Origin: Comamonadaceae bacterium
Lineage (GTDB): Bacteria > Pseudomonadota > Gammaproteobacteria > Burkholderiales > Burkholderiaceae_C
Assembly: GCA_024642025.1 (NCBI GenBank)
Contig: JAHEBY010000026.1
Coordinates: 1-13,518 of the forward strand
Direction: 5' to 3'
DNA: 13,518 bases
Positions 1 to 7,281 of this stretch are shown here, piece by piece. The notes under the pieces were generated by a model that saw only the letters and a program-made list of their open reading frames with translations, was not told the DNA's origin and ran no database searches. Positions within the stretch are counted from its first letter, which is position 1. Every line of letters begins with the position of its first letter. Both the position numbers and the translations under genes were made by a program.

Positions 1-1
1 T

Positions 2-448
2 GGCAGCGGCTCGATGACCGCCATGCTGCAGGCCCGCGAAAAAGCCTATCGCGCTGCCAATTTTTACCTGCGAAAAACCGGCGCTACGCGGCGCGGCGTG
101 CCGTTTCTGGCTGAGCAGATTCGTGAGTTGGCTGTTGAGTGTCAACAGTGGTTGATCAGCGCGCTGCAAACCCCGTTTGCCGGCACCACAGTGGTTGTGA
201 CGCATTTCGCCCCAAGCCTGCAAAGCGCCGACCCGCGCTACGGCCTCACGCCCGGCACCGCCGGCTTTTGTAATCGGCTGGATCGCCTGCTGCCATTGGC
301 AAAGCTCTGGTTGCACGGGCATTTGCATGCGCCCAGCAATTACTTGCAGGGCGGTTGCCGCGTGGTGGCCAACCCCTTGGGTTATTCGCGCAAGAACGAG
401 CAGGCGTGCTTTATGCCCGAGCTGGTCATCGACACCGAAGCGGCCTGA
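2..448 (+). CDS. Calcineurin-like metallophosphoesterase, C-terminal part (truncated by window start)
   Basis: The reading frame is open from the first bases of the window, so the protein begins upstream; the in-frame ATG at 14 is probably internal. Two hallmarks of the calcineurin-like metallophosphoesterase fold are visible: a V-V-T-H-F-A-P segment near 196-216, where the His is a metal ligand, and the downstream G-H-L-H motif (about 317-328) followed by a conserved-looking NPLGY segment. The N-terminal DxH and GDxxD metal motifs must lie outside the window. These enzymes hydrolyse phosphodiesters or phosphomonoesters with a dinuclear metal centre; the substrate cannot be told. The gene converges on the dehydratase gene with a gap of only 24 bp, and no U-tract terminator is seen between them. 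It is probably not functionally part of the sugar-acid cluster. Confidence 0.8.
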   Translation, partial: GSGSMTAMLQAREKAYRAANFYLRKTGATRRGVPFLAEQIRELAVECQQWLISALQTPFAGTTVVVTHFAPSLQSADPRYGLTPGTAGFCNRLDRLLPLAKLWLHGHLHAPSNYLQGGCRVVANPLGYSRKNEQACFMPELVIDTEAA

Positions 449-472
449 TCAGCAGTTGTCTCGCGGGAGAAA

Positions 473-2209
473 TCAGTGATTGTCCCGAGGGACAAAGGCC
501 CCACGCTTGCCGACCAGAAAGTCAAGGTCCACGCCTTCGTCTGCCTGAAGCACATGGTCGGTATAGAGTTTCCAGTAACCCGATTCGAGCGGCGGTTTGG
601 GCGCGGTCCAGGCGGCCAGGCGTGCCGCCAGCTCTTCGTCGCTGATATGCAGATGCAGTTTTCGCTCGGGCACATTCAGTTCGATCATGTCGCCGTTTTG
701 CACCACCGCCAGCGGCCCACCTGCAGCCGCTTCGGGGGCGGTGTGCAGCACGACGGTGCCGTAGGCGGTGCCGCTCATGCGTGCATCGCTGATGCGCACC
801 ATGTCAGTAATGCCTTTGCGAAGCACCTTGGGCGGTAACGGCATATTGCCCACCTCGGCCATGCCGGGGTAGCCCTTGGGGCCGCAGTTTTTCAGGATCA
901 GCACGCAGTTTTCGTCGACATCCAGCGATTCGTCGTCAATACGCTTGTGGAAGTCTTCAATATCTTCAAAAACCACGGCGCGGCCGGTGTGCACCATTAG
1001 TTTGGGTGTGGCGGCACTGGGCTTGATGACAGCACCACGCGGTGACAGGTTGCCACGCAACACTGCGATGCCAGCCTTGTCCTTGAATGGGTCGGCCAGT
1101 GGTTTGATAACGTCCGTGTTGAAGTTTTGCGCATCGGCAATGTTCTGGCCAACGGTCTGCCCGTTTGCGGTGATGGCGTCAACATGCAGATGCTGCGCGA
1201 TCTCTTTCATCACCACGGGCAGGCCGCCCGCGTAGCAAAAATCTTCCATCAAATACTTACCCGAGGGCTGCAAATTCACCAGGCAAGGCAGCTCGCTGGC
1301 CAGACGATCAAAATCGTCGAGCGTGAGCTTCACACCGATGCGGCCTGCCATGGCGATAAGGTGGATCACCGCGTTGGTGGAGCCCCCAATGGCCGCCAGT
1401 GTTTTGATGGCGTTCTCGAATGCCTCGCGAGTCAATATTTTTGAGAGTGTAAGGTCTTCATGCACCATGTCAACGACGCGCCGGCCTGCCATGCGGGCCA
1501 GCACGTTGCGCCGGCCGTCGACCGCCGGGTAGGCCGCGTTGCCGGGCAAACCAATGCCCAGCGCTTCGACCATGGAGGCCATGGTCGAAGCGGTGCCCAT
1601 CGTCATGCAGTGCCCATGGCTGCGGTGCATGCAGCTCTCGGCCTCAAAAAAATCTGCGAGCTTGAGCGTGCCCGCGCGCACTTGCTCGCTCATGCTCCAC
1701 ACGCCCGTGCCAGAGCCCAGCTCTTGTCCGCGCCACTTGCCATTCAACATGGGGCCACCGCTAACGCCTACGGTTGGCAGGTCGGCACTGGCTGCGCCCA
1801 TCACCAGCGATGGCGTGGTCTTGTCGCAACCCATCAACAGCACCACGCCATCGATCGGGTTGCCGCGAATGCTCTCTTCCACGTCCATGCTGGCCAGGTT
1901 CCGGTACAGCATGGCAGTGGGGCGCAAGAGCGTCTCGCCAAGCGACATCACCGGAAACTCCAACGGGAAGCCTCCCGCTTCGTAAACACCAATCTTGACC
2001 TGCTCGGCAATCGTTCGAAAGTGGCTGTTGCAGGGTGTCAGTTCACTGAACGTATTGCAGATGCCGATGACGGGGCGCCCATCAAATTGATCGTGCGGAA
2101 CGCCTTTGCCTTTGACCCAGCTGCGGTAGGCAAAACCATCCCGGTCTTGCCTGCCAAACCATTGCTGGCTGCGTAGTTCCTCGGGCTTCTTTTTGGTCGT
2201 CTTGGTCAT
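473..2209 (-). CDS. IlvD/Edd-family sugar-acid dehydratase (L-arabonate / aldonate dehydratase-like)
   Basis: This gene encodes a 578-residue [2Fe-2S], Mg-dependent dehydratase of the IlvD/Edd family that removes water from a sugar acid to give a 2-keto-3-deoxy acid. From the ATG at 2209, the expected cluster ligands are C60 (in LTPCNSH), C128 (in MGCDKTTPS) and C201 (in HGHCMTMG). E92 and D129 fit the Mg ligands, K130 fits the carbamylated lysine, and RISDARMSG near the C-terminus carries the serine-bearing catalytic loop. Length and sequence resemble recalled Rhizobium L-arabinonate dehydratase more than IlvD or 6-phosphogluconate dehydratase. The frame opens further upstream to a TTG at 2260, but the extra 17 residues look non-conserved and their coding would run almost into the palindrome, so the ATG at 2209 is preferred. 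No strong Shine-Dalgarno is visible before it. It is divergent from the idonate operon and likely co-regulated. Its exact substrate (gluconate, idonate, arabonate, xylonate or fuconate) cannot be set from sequence. Confidence 0.88.
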   Translation of the reverse strand: MTKTTKKKPEELRSQQWFGRQDRDGFAYRSWVKGKGVPHDQFDGRPVIGICNTFSELTPCNSHFRTIAEQVKIGVYEAGGFPLEFPVMSLGETLLRPTAMLYRNLASMDVEESIRGNPIDGVVLLMGCDKTTPSLVMGAASADLPTVGVSGGPMLNGKWRGQELGSGTGVWSMSEQVRAGTLKLADFFEAESCMHRSHGHCMTMGTASTMASMVEALGIGLPGNAAYPAVDGRRNVLARMAGRRVVDMVHEDLTLSKILTREAFENAIKTLAAIGGSTNAVIHLIAMAGRIGVKLTLDDFDRLASELPCLVNLQPSGKYLMEDFCYAGGLPVVMKEIAQHLHVDAITANGQTVGQNIADAQNFNTDVIKPLADPFKDKAGIAVLRGNLSPRGAVIKPSAATPKLMVHTGRAVVFEDIEDFHKRIDDESLDVDENCVLILKNCGPKGYPGMAEVGNMPLPPKVLRKGITDMVRISDARMSGTAYGTVVLHTAPEAAAGGPLAVVQNGDMIELNVPERKLHLHISDEELAARLAAWTAPKPPLESGYWKLYTDHVLQADEGVDLDFLVGKRGAFVPRDNH

Positions 2210-2262
2210 GATCACATCAGGTGGTTGAACAGGGTTTACCCCAAAAACTAATTTCTGCAATC

Positions 2263-2272
2263 ATCATATGAT
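2263..2272. promoter_or_regulatory. Perfect 10-bp palindrome ATCATATGAT, candidate GntR operator in divergent promoter region
   Basis: The 101-bp region between the divergent dehydratase (start 2209) and the dehydrogenase (2311) contains ATCATATGAT, a perfect inverted repeat with no spacer. FCD-type GntR regulators typically bind short AT-rich palindromes of this size, and the regulator gene is the second gene of the rightward operon. On each strand the palindrome also contains TATGAT, a 5/6 match to a sigma-70 -10 box, although no good -35 sits 17 bp upstream of it in either direction. I found no second copy in the window. Assignment as an operator is inference. Confidence 0.4.
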
Positions 2273-2310
2273 AAACATTGAAGCGCAAAAATAGGCGCAC
2301 TTTTATTTGA

Positions 2311-3264
2311 ATGGAGACAAGTTTGTCGAAACCCGAAATCCTGACTGTGGCCAAGTTGTGGCCGCCTTATCTGGAGTCACTTCAGGAGACATTTGTTGTC
2401 CACGATCGTATCCATACGGGCGACGCAGCATCGTTTGCCACCATTGCCCCACGTATCCGCGGCATCGCCGCAAGCGGCGAGTCCCGCATTGATGCCGCAC
2501 TGCTCAGTCAACTGCCTGCACTGGAAGTGATCTCGGTCTTCGGCGTCGGCTACGACGGCGTGGATGTCGCCGCGGCCCGAGCCAGAAATATCCCGGTCAC
2601 CAATACGCCGGACGTGCTAACCGATGACGTGGCAGACCTTGGCATGGCACTGTTGCTATCCATCGCGCGAAGAATTCCGCAAGCCGATAAGTTTGTGCGC
2701 GCCAATGAGTGGGTCAAAGGACCGCTGGCATTGGCGCGCAAGGTTAGTGGTGCGCGGCTGGGCATCGTAGGCCTGGGTCGCATCGGGCAGGCCATAGCCC
2801 GGCGCGCTGAAGGTTTTGGCATGTCCATCGCCTACACCACACGAAACAAAAGGCCTGAATCGCCATACACCTACTACCCCAGCGCCAAGGCGCTGGCGGC
2901 CGAGGTTGATTTCTTGATGGTCATCACGCCGGGCGGCGCTGCCACCAAGGGTTTGATCAACGCGGATGTGCTCAAAGCGCTGGGCCCGAAGGGCTATCTG
3001 ATCAACGTGGCGCGCGGCTCGGTGGTGGACCAGACCGCGCTTGTGCAGGCAATGCAAAACGGCGTTATTGCCGGCGCCGCGCTGGACGTGTTTGAAGATG
3101 AACCCAACGTACCCCTTGAATTGCGCAATCACGAGAACGTGGTGCTGACCCCGCATATGGCCAGTGCCACCTGGGAAACCCGGCGCGCCATGGCCGATCT
3201 GGCGCTTGGCAATTTACAGGCGCATTTTGCAGGCAGACCGTTGCTCACGCCCGTACCTGCATGA
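2311..3264 (+). CDS. D-isomer-specific 2-hydroxyacid dehydrogenase (2-ketoaldonate / hydroxypyruvate reductase-like)
   Basis: A 317-residue member of the D-2-hydroxyacid dehydrogenase family, which interconverts 2-keto acids and 2-hydroxy acids with NAD(P)H. The dinucleotide motif GLGRIG is at residues 154-159. The catalytic triad is visible as R235 (NVARGS), E264 (FEDEP) and H282 (TPHMAS). After the second strand of the nucleotide-binding fold the sequence reads YTTRNKRP, with basic residues rather than an Asp, which suggests NADPH. In this neighbourhood a GhrB-like role is plausible: 2-keto-L-gulonate to L-idonate, or 2-ketogluconate to gluconate. Glyoxylate/hydroxypyruvate reduction is the alternative. 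Start choice is uncertain: the ATG at 2311 has no Shine-Dalgarno, whereas the TTG at 2323 has GGAGA at 2313-2317 with a 5-nt gap, giving a 313-residue protein. Its stop overlaps the start of the GntR gene (ATGA at 3261-3264), implying translational coupling. Confidence 0.9.
   Translation: METSLSKPEILTVAKLWPPYLESLQETFVVHDRIHTGDAASFATIAPRIRGIAASGESRIDAALLSQLPALEVISVFGVGYDGVDVAAARARNIPVTNTPDVLTDDVADLGMALLLSIARRIPQADKFVRANEWVKGPLALARKVSGARLGIVGLGRIGQAIARRAEGFGMSIAYTTRNKRPESPYTYYPSAKALAAEVDFLMVITPGGAATKGLINADVLKALGPKGYLINVARGSVVDQTALVQAMQNGVIAGAALDVFEDEPNVPLELRNHENVVLTPHMASATWETRRAMADLALGNLQAHFAGRPLLTPVPA
2313..2317 (+). promoter_or_regulatory. Shine-Dalgarno-like GGAGA favouring a TTG start at 2323
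   Basis: GGAGA lies 5 nt before an in-frame TTG (2323-2325) and resembles the GGAGAC that precedes the binding-protein gene at 4088. The upstream ATG at 2311 shares its G with this motif and has only an AT-rich, purine-poor leader. If the motif is the true ribosome binding site, the dehydrogenase starts at TTG with the sequence MSKPEIL. Confidence 0.4.
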
Positions 3265-4091
3265 TCAAAAACGTGCACGGCAACACGGTAGACTTTTTGG
3301 GCGAGGCCATTGTGGCGGGTCGCCTGGGCAGAGGTGGTCCGTTGCCGTCCGAGCCCGTATTGTGCAGAGACCTCTGTGTAAGTCGTACGGTGGTGCGGGA
3401 AGCCATCAAATCGCTGGTGGCCAAGGGTCTCGTTCAAACCGGGCCAAAAGTTGGCACGCGGGTTATGCCCAGCGAGCAATGGAACTGGTTTGACCCTGAC
3501 GTGATTGCGTGGCAAACCAAAACCGGGTTGACATCGGGGTTTGTCAGTGACCTGCAAGAGCTTCGGCGAGCCGTTGAGCCAGCGGCCATCATGCTCGCTG
3601 CCAAACGCGCTACAGACGCAGATATCGCCGGCCTGGAGAGCGCGTATGCAGGCATGAAAAAAGCTATCGATGAAGACGGTGACTATGTGCGCCAGGATTT
3701 GCTCTTTCACCAAAGTCTCCTCAGAGCGTCTCACAACCGGATGATGATTCAGATGAGCAAGGCGCTGTCCGCACTGTTCAGGACCAGTTTCGAAATTTCC
3801 ACCGTCAAGAAAAACGGTCCGCGGCTGTCGCTGCCCCTGCATCGCGCCGTGCTTGACGCGGTGATAGCGCGGGACAGTGCGCGCGCTGAGCAAGCCTGCC
3901 TGCGACTGATCGACAGCGCCCATGACGACATCGAACAGGTGTTGCGGTCGCCAGCAGGCGTGGCCGCTCCAGCCCGGCACCGCGCGCGGACGGCGGCGAG
4001 CAAAGCAGTAAGTTCGCTGCCGTCCATCGTTGTTGCCAGCAAGTTGATTCCCAGTTCCCCCCCAACCAACCAAAAGGAGACATTCTTATGA
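3261..4091 (+). CDS. GntR-family transcriptional regulator, FCD (FadR) subfamily, DgoR-like
   Basis: A 276-residue regulator with an N-terminal winged helix (residues about 5-70; recognition-helix region SRTVVREAIKSLVAKG, then the wing GPKVGTRV) and an all-helical FCD ligand domain (about 95-230). The FCD metal-binding set is intact: D146 and H150 (DLLFH), H194 (LPLHRAV) and H221 (SAHDD). The WNWFDPDVIAW linker resembles galactonate-type (DgoR) regulators. Such proteins usually repress sugar-acid catabolic genes and are released by the acid or a pathway intermediate. It is coupled by ATGA overlaps to the genes on both sides. After about residue 230 there is a tail of roughly 45 residues, rich in Ala, Ser and Pro, that looks like translated leader sequence of the next gene and includes its ribosome binding site. 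The likely target is the 2210-2310 region; the ligand is unknown. Confidence 0.9.
   Translation: MIKNVHGNTVDFLGEAIVAGRLGRGGPLPSEPVLCRDLCVSRTVVREAIKSLVAKGLVQTGPKVGTRVMPSEQWNWFDPDVIAWQTKTGLTSGFVSDLQELRRAVEPAAIMLAAKRATDADIAGLESAYAGMKKAIDEDGDYVRQDLLFHQSLLRASHNRMMIQMSKALSALFRTSFEISTVKKNGPRLSLPLHRAVLDAVIARDSARAEQACLRLIDSAHDDIEQVLRSPAGVAAPARHRARTAASKAVSSLPSIVVASKLIPSSPPTNQKETFL
4071..4080 (+). promoter_or_regulatory. Strong ribosome binding site for the binding-protein gene, inside the regulator's 3' end
   Basis: CAAAAGGAGA lies 7 nt before the ATG at 4088. It is the strongest Shine-Dalgarno in the cluster, as expected for an abundant periplasmic binding protein, and it is embedded in the last codons of the GntR reading frame. 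Confidence 0.7.
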
Positions 4092-5464
4092 AATTGAAGT
4101 TAGTGGCTACGGCCGCCATCATGGCGAGCGCCATTCTGGCATCGGGGCAGGCAAGCGCTCAGGAAAAACTCACCGTCTGGTGGGAGAAAGGCTTTTACAA
4201 AGCCGAAGACGACGCTCTGTTTGCCGTGATCAAGCGGTTTGAGGACAAGACAAAGATCAAGGTTGACCTTTCCCTCTATGCCACGCAGGAAGTCATTCCC
4301 AAGACCGTAGCCGCACTGGACTCGGGCAACCCGCCTGATGTTGGCTTTGGCAACGTGCTGGACTTTCAGGTTACCGCCAAATGGGCTTATGACGACAAGC
4401 TGGAAAACATCTCGAGTGTGATCGATCCGATTCGCACCCGTTTTGAGCCAGCGGCGCTGGCGACCACCTTCCTGTTTGACAACGCCAAGCAGACGCGCGC
4501 CTATTACGCCTTCCCCATCAAGCAGCAGACCATGCACATCCAGTACTGGAAAGACATGCTGGCTGACGCCGGATACAAGGAAAGCGACATCCCCAAAGAG
4601 TGGGACGCATATTGGGATTTCTGGTGTACCAAGGTGCAGGATGGATACCGCAAGAAGACCGGTACCCGTGCCTATGGCACCGGCTTCCCGATGGGCGTTG
4701 ACTCGAGCGACTCGTTCTACTCCTTCCTGACCTTTATGGACGCGTATAACGTGAAGCTGGTCAATGACTCCGGCAAGTTGCTGGTGGACGACCCTGCCGT
4801 GCGCGACGGTTTGATCAAGGCCATGACGAGCTACACAAAAGTCTATGGCGCTGGCTGCACGCCACCGTCTTCAACAAGCTGGAAGGACCCCGATAACAAC
4901 GTTGCGTTCCACAACAAGACGACGGTGCTGACGCACAACGCGACGATCTCCATCGTGGCCAAGTGGCTGGATGACATGAACAACACGACCTTGACTGCAG
5001 ACCAGCGCGCCGTTGCCAAGAAAAACTATACCGAGCTGATCGCCACGGCAGGTTTCCCGAACAAGCCAGATGGCACCAAGATGATTTACCGCGCTGCAGT
5101 CAAGACGGGCGTGATCTTCAAGGATGCCAAAAACAAGGCGGGTGCGAAGAAATTCGTTTCCTTCCTGCTGGAAGATGCAAACCTGACGCCGTACGTGGAG
5201 GGCTCATTGGGCCGCTGGTTCCCGGTCATGAAGACCGCCCAGCAAAGCCCATTCTGGAAAGCCGACCCGGCTCGCACAGCGGTTTATAACCAGTTCATGA
5301 ACGGAACGACGCCGTTTGAGTTCACCAAGAACTACAAGTTCACGGTGCTCAACAACGAAAACGTCTGGGCCAAGGCCATGAATCGCATCATCAGCGACAA
5401 GGTGCCCGTGGATAAGGCAGTTGACGAGATGATTGCGCGCATCAAGACCGTAGCAGGGTCCTGA
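4088..5464 (+). CDS. ABC sugar transporter, periplasmic solute-binding protein (family 1, CUT1 type)
   Basis: A 458-residue secreted binding protein. A Sec signal peptide is clear: KLK at the N-terminus, a hydrophobic Ala/Ile-rich core, and a likely cleavage ASA|QEK after residue 24. It has no lipobox Cys. The mature part begins EKLTVWWEKGFYKAEDDA and continues with IKRFEDKTKIKVDL, the usual start of family-1 (MalE/UgpB-like) binding proteins. Two cysteines, C180 (FWCTK) and C257 (AGCTPP), may form a disulfide in the periplasm. It captures the substrate and delivers it to the two permeases encoded downstream. Family 1 typically binds oligosaccharides, glycerol phosphate or polyols rather than simple sugar acids, so the ligand is open. 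Its start overlaps the regulator's stop (ATGA). A stem-loop follows the stop codon. Confidence 0.92.
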   Translation: MKLKLVATAAIMASAILASGQASAQEKLTVWWEKGFYKAEDDALFAVIKRFEDKTKIKVDLSLYATQEVIPKTVAALDSGNPPDVGFGNVLDFQVTAKWAYDDKLENISSVIDPIRTRFEPAALATTFLFDNAKQTRAYYAFPIKQQTMHIQYWKDMLADAGYKESDIPKEWDAYWDFWCTKVQDGYRKKTGTRAYGTGFPMGVDSSDSFYSFLTFMDAYNVKLVNDSGKLLVDDPAVRDGLIKAMTSYTKVYGAGCTPPSSTSWKDPDNNVAFHNKTTVLTHNATISIVAKWLDDMNNTTLTADQRAVAKKNYTELIATAGFPNKPDGTKMIYRAAVKTGVIFKDAKNKAGAKKFVSFLLEDANLTPYVEGSLGRWFPVMKTAQQSPFWKADPARTAVYNQFMNGTTPFEFTKNYKFTVLNNENVWAKAMNRIISDKVPVDKAVDEMIARIKTVAGS

Positions 5465-5474
5465 TATCCAACAA

Positions 5475-5507
5475 CGCGAATGACGCCGGCAAGCGGCGCC
5501 ATTCGCG
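5475..5507 (+). other. Intercistronic stem-loop between binding protein and first permease
   Basis: The left arm CGCGAATG (5475-5482) pairs perfectly with CATTCGCG (5500-5507). After one A/C mismatch, CGCCG (5484-5488) pairs with CGGCG (5494-5498), closing a 5-nt loop. This gives 13 base pairs with one internal mismatch. No U-tract follows, so it is unlikely to be a simple intrinsic terminator. By analogy with malE-malF, the probable role is to protect the upstream mRNA and let the binding protein be made in excess over the permeases. Confidence 0.65.
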
Positions 5508-5551
5508 CCACCATTTAAAGTTCTTCATGTATTTTCTGGAGCCCCCGCGCC

Positions 5552-6409
5552 ATGACTGAAGCAGTTTCGGCCAGGCCTGCCCTGCATCGCCCTGCGGACA
5601 TATGGCAGACGTGGGGGCGTCTGTTGGTCGTGCCCTACCTCTTCGTGTTTGCGGTTTTCGTGCTGTATCCCGTTTGTTATGGCCTGTGGCTGGCGCGTGA
5701 TCCTCACAACTACACAAGGCTTTTTGCCGATCCGGTTTTTTTCCGTACTGCGATCAACACCATCATTTTCGTGGTGGTGTCGGTCAACCTGAAGATGATC
5801 ATTGCTCTGGGTCTTTCGGGCTTTTTCCTCCAGACGCGCTGGTGGATCAAGATTGTTGCAATGCTTTTTATCCTGCCTTGGGCCGTGCCATCAATACCCA
5901 CCATTTTGTCGGTGCGGTTCATGTTCAACTCCGAGTGGGGCGTGATCAATACCTTGATCTTCAAGCTCACGCTCAAGGACGGGCCCAACTGGCTGAACGA
6001 TCCGACAATCGCCCTGTCGCTGTCCATGCTGATGCATATCTGGAAGTCCCTGCCGTTCTGGACCCTGATTCTGCTGGCCGGGCGCATGGCGATCCCCGCC
6101 GATCAATACGAGGCGGCCAGCGTAGACGGCGCCACCCGATGGCAGAAGTTTCGCTTCATCACGTGGCCGTCGATGAAGGGCATTTACCTCACGTCGACCA
6201 TCCTGTCGATGATCTGGACACTCGGCGATTTCAATAGCGTGTACCTGCTGACCGGGGGCGGGCCGGCCGACCTGACCCATGTGCTCGCAACCCTGGGCAT
6301 CCGCTATTTGCGGCTGGACCAGATCGAGCTCGCCATGGCCAGCATTGTCGTGGCCCTGCCGTTTGTTTTACCTCTTGTATACGTGATGATGAAGAGGTTA
6401 TCGAAATGA
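5552..6409 (+). CDS. ABC sugar transporter permease, MalF type
   Basis: A 285-residue inner-membrane permease of the CUT1 class with about six hydrophobic segments (first at about residues 24-46, then about 66-92, 100-120, 155-178, 209-228 and 258-278). The cytoplasmic EAA loop that docks onto the ATPase is visible as EAASVDGAT, starting at residue 187, followed by WQKFRFITWPSM. The start ATG is preceded by TGGAG about 10 nt upstream. The stop overlaps the start of the second permease (ATGA at 6406-6409), which fits balanced production of the heterodimer. Confidence 0.92.
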   Translation: MTEAVSARPALHRPADIWQTWGRLLVVPYLFVFAVFVLYPVCYGLWLARDPHNYTRLFADPVFFRTAINTIIFVVVSVNLKMIIALGLSGFFLQTRWWIKIVAMLFILPWAVPSIPTILSVRFMFNSEWGVINTLIFKLTLKDGPNWLNDPTIALSLSMLMHIWKSLPFWTLILLAGRMAIPADQYEAASVDGATRWQKFRFITWPSMKGIYLTSTILSMIWTLGDFNSVYLLTGGGPADLTHVLATLGIRYLRLDQIELAMASIVVALPFVLPLVYVMMKRLSK

Positions 6410-7260
6410 AAAAGGGCTTCTCCTGGCGCAAGGTTTCGACCGAGGCGCAGTTATTGCTGATTGGCATTCCGGTGGTTTTATGGACGCTGATTCCCGTCTA
6501 CCACTTGTTTCTGTTTGCCATCTCACCGCGCGACACCGCAACATCTGGCCGCTTGTGGCCCCAACAGCCGACTACCCAGAACTTCGAAATCGTGTTCGGC
6601 CAAAAGCACTTCTATCTGAGTCACTTCTGGCAACAACTCGGCAATTCGCTGATGATTGCCATTGCCACAGGTGTGCTGACGCTGGTGGTGGCTACCACTG
6701 CGGCATTCGCCATAAGTCGCCTCAAAGTCCGTGGCGGCCGCACGGTCATGAACATGGCTTTGTTCACCTACTTTATCCCCGCTGCATTTTTGGCGGTCCC
6801 GATGTACAAGACCATGGCCAACTATGGCTTGCTGAACAACCGCTGGTCGATGGTGCTGGCCATGGTGACGATTGCTTCGCCGTATTGCATCTGGGTGCTC
6901 AAGCAGGCATCCGACAAACTGCCGTGGGAGCTGGACGAGGCGGCGCGCATCGACGGCGCGAGCCCGATGCAGCTTTTCTGGCTGGTCTATGTGCCGCTGA
7001 TGGTGCCCTCGCTGGTGGCGGTGGGCACCTACGCGCTGCTACTGGCCTGGAACGAATACCTGTATGGCTTTTTGCTGTTGTCCAAGGAGACTGACCTGCC
7101 GCTGGCCGTGGCGCTTGGCAATTTCCTGTCCGCTGACGATTCGCCATGGGAGCTGTTAATGGCAACCGGCTTCGTCTATGCGCTGCCGCCTGCGGCGATT
7201 TATTACGCTTTCAAACGCTATATGGTGTCTGGCCTGACAGCCGGCGCCGTCAAAAGCTGA
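6406..7260 (+). CDS. ABC sugar transporter permease, MalG type
   Basis: A 284-residue second permease with six predicted membrane helices. The EAA loop is DEAARIDGAS at residues 177-186, followed by PMQLFWLVYVPLM. The C-terminus KRYMVSGLTAGAVKS is typical of MalG-type subunits, whose tail contacts the ATPase. It pairs with the permease encoded at 5552 to form the membrane channel of the importer. Confidence 0.92.
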   Translation: MKKGFSWRKVSTEAQLLLIGIPVVLWTLIPVYHLFLFAISPRDTATSGRLWPQQPTTQNFEIVFGQKHFYLSHFWQQLGNSLMIAIATGVLTLVVATTAAFAISRLKVRGGRTVMNMALFTYFIPAAFLAVPMYKTMANYGLLNNRWSMVLAMVTIASPYCIWVLKQASDKLPWELDEAARIDGASPMQLFWLVYVPLMVPSLVAVGTYALLLAWNEYLYGFLLLSKETDLPLAVALGNFLSADDSPWELLMATGFVYALPPAAIYYAFKRYMVSGLTAGAVKS

Positions 7261-7281
7261 ACCTTCTGAAGTAGGACCACC

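Noticed and set aside
480..495. Inverted repeat TTGTCC...GGACAA at the convergent gene ends, considered as a bidirectional terminator
   Set aside because: It lies within the last codons of the dehydratase gene, the stem is only 6-7 bp with a minimal loop, and no U-tract follows in either direction.
1460..2176. Long plus-strand open frame of 238 codons opposite the dehydratase gene
   Set aside because: It is antisense to a clearly conserved enzyme, is rich in His, Ala and Arg as expected for a shadow frame in GC-rich DNA, and resembles no family.
2225..2254. Rightward promoter TTGAAC with a TAATTT -10 at 18-bp spacing
   Set aside because: The -10 match is weak (3 of 6) and the AT-rich region offers several equally poor alternatives, so no promoter was called.
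2210..2260. Upstream TTG start extending the dehydratase by 17 residues
   Set aside because: The ATG at 2209 gives the family's usual N-terminus and length; the extra segment looks like untranslated leader.
3129..4073. Minus-strand open frame of 314 codons opposite the GntR gene
   Set aside because: The sense strand encodes a convincing GntR-FCD protein with its metal ligands; the antisense product has no recognisable domain.
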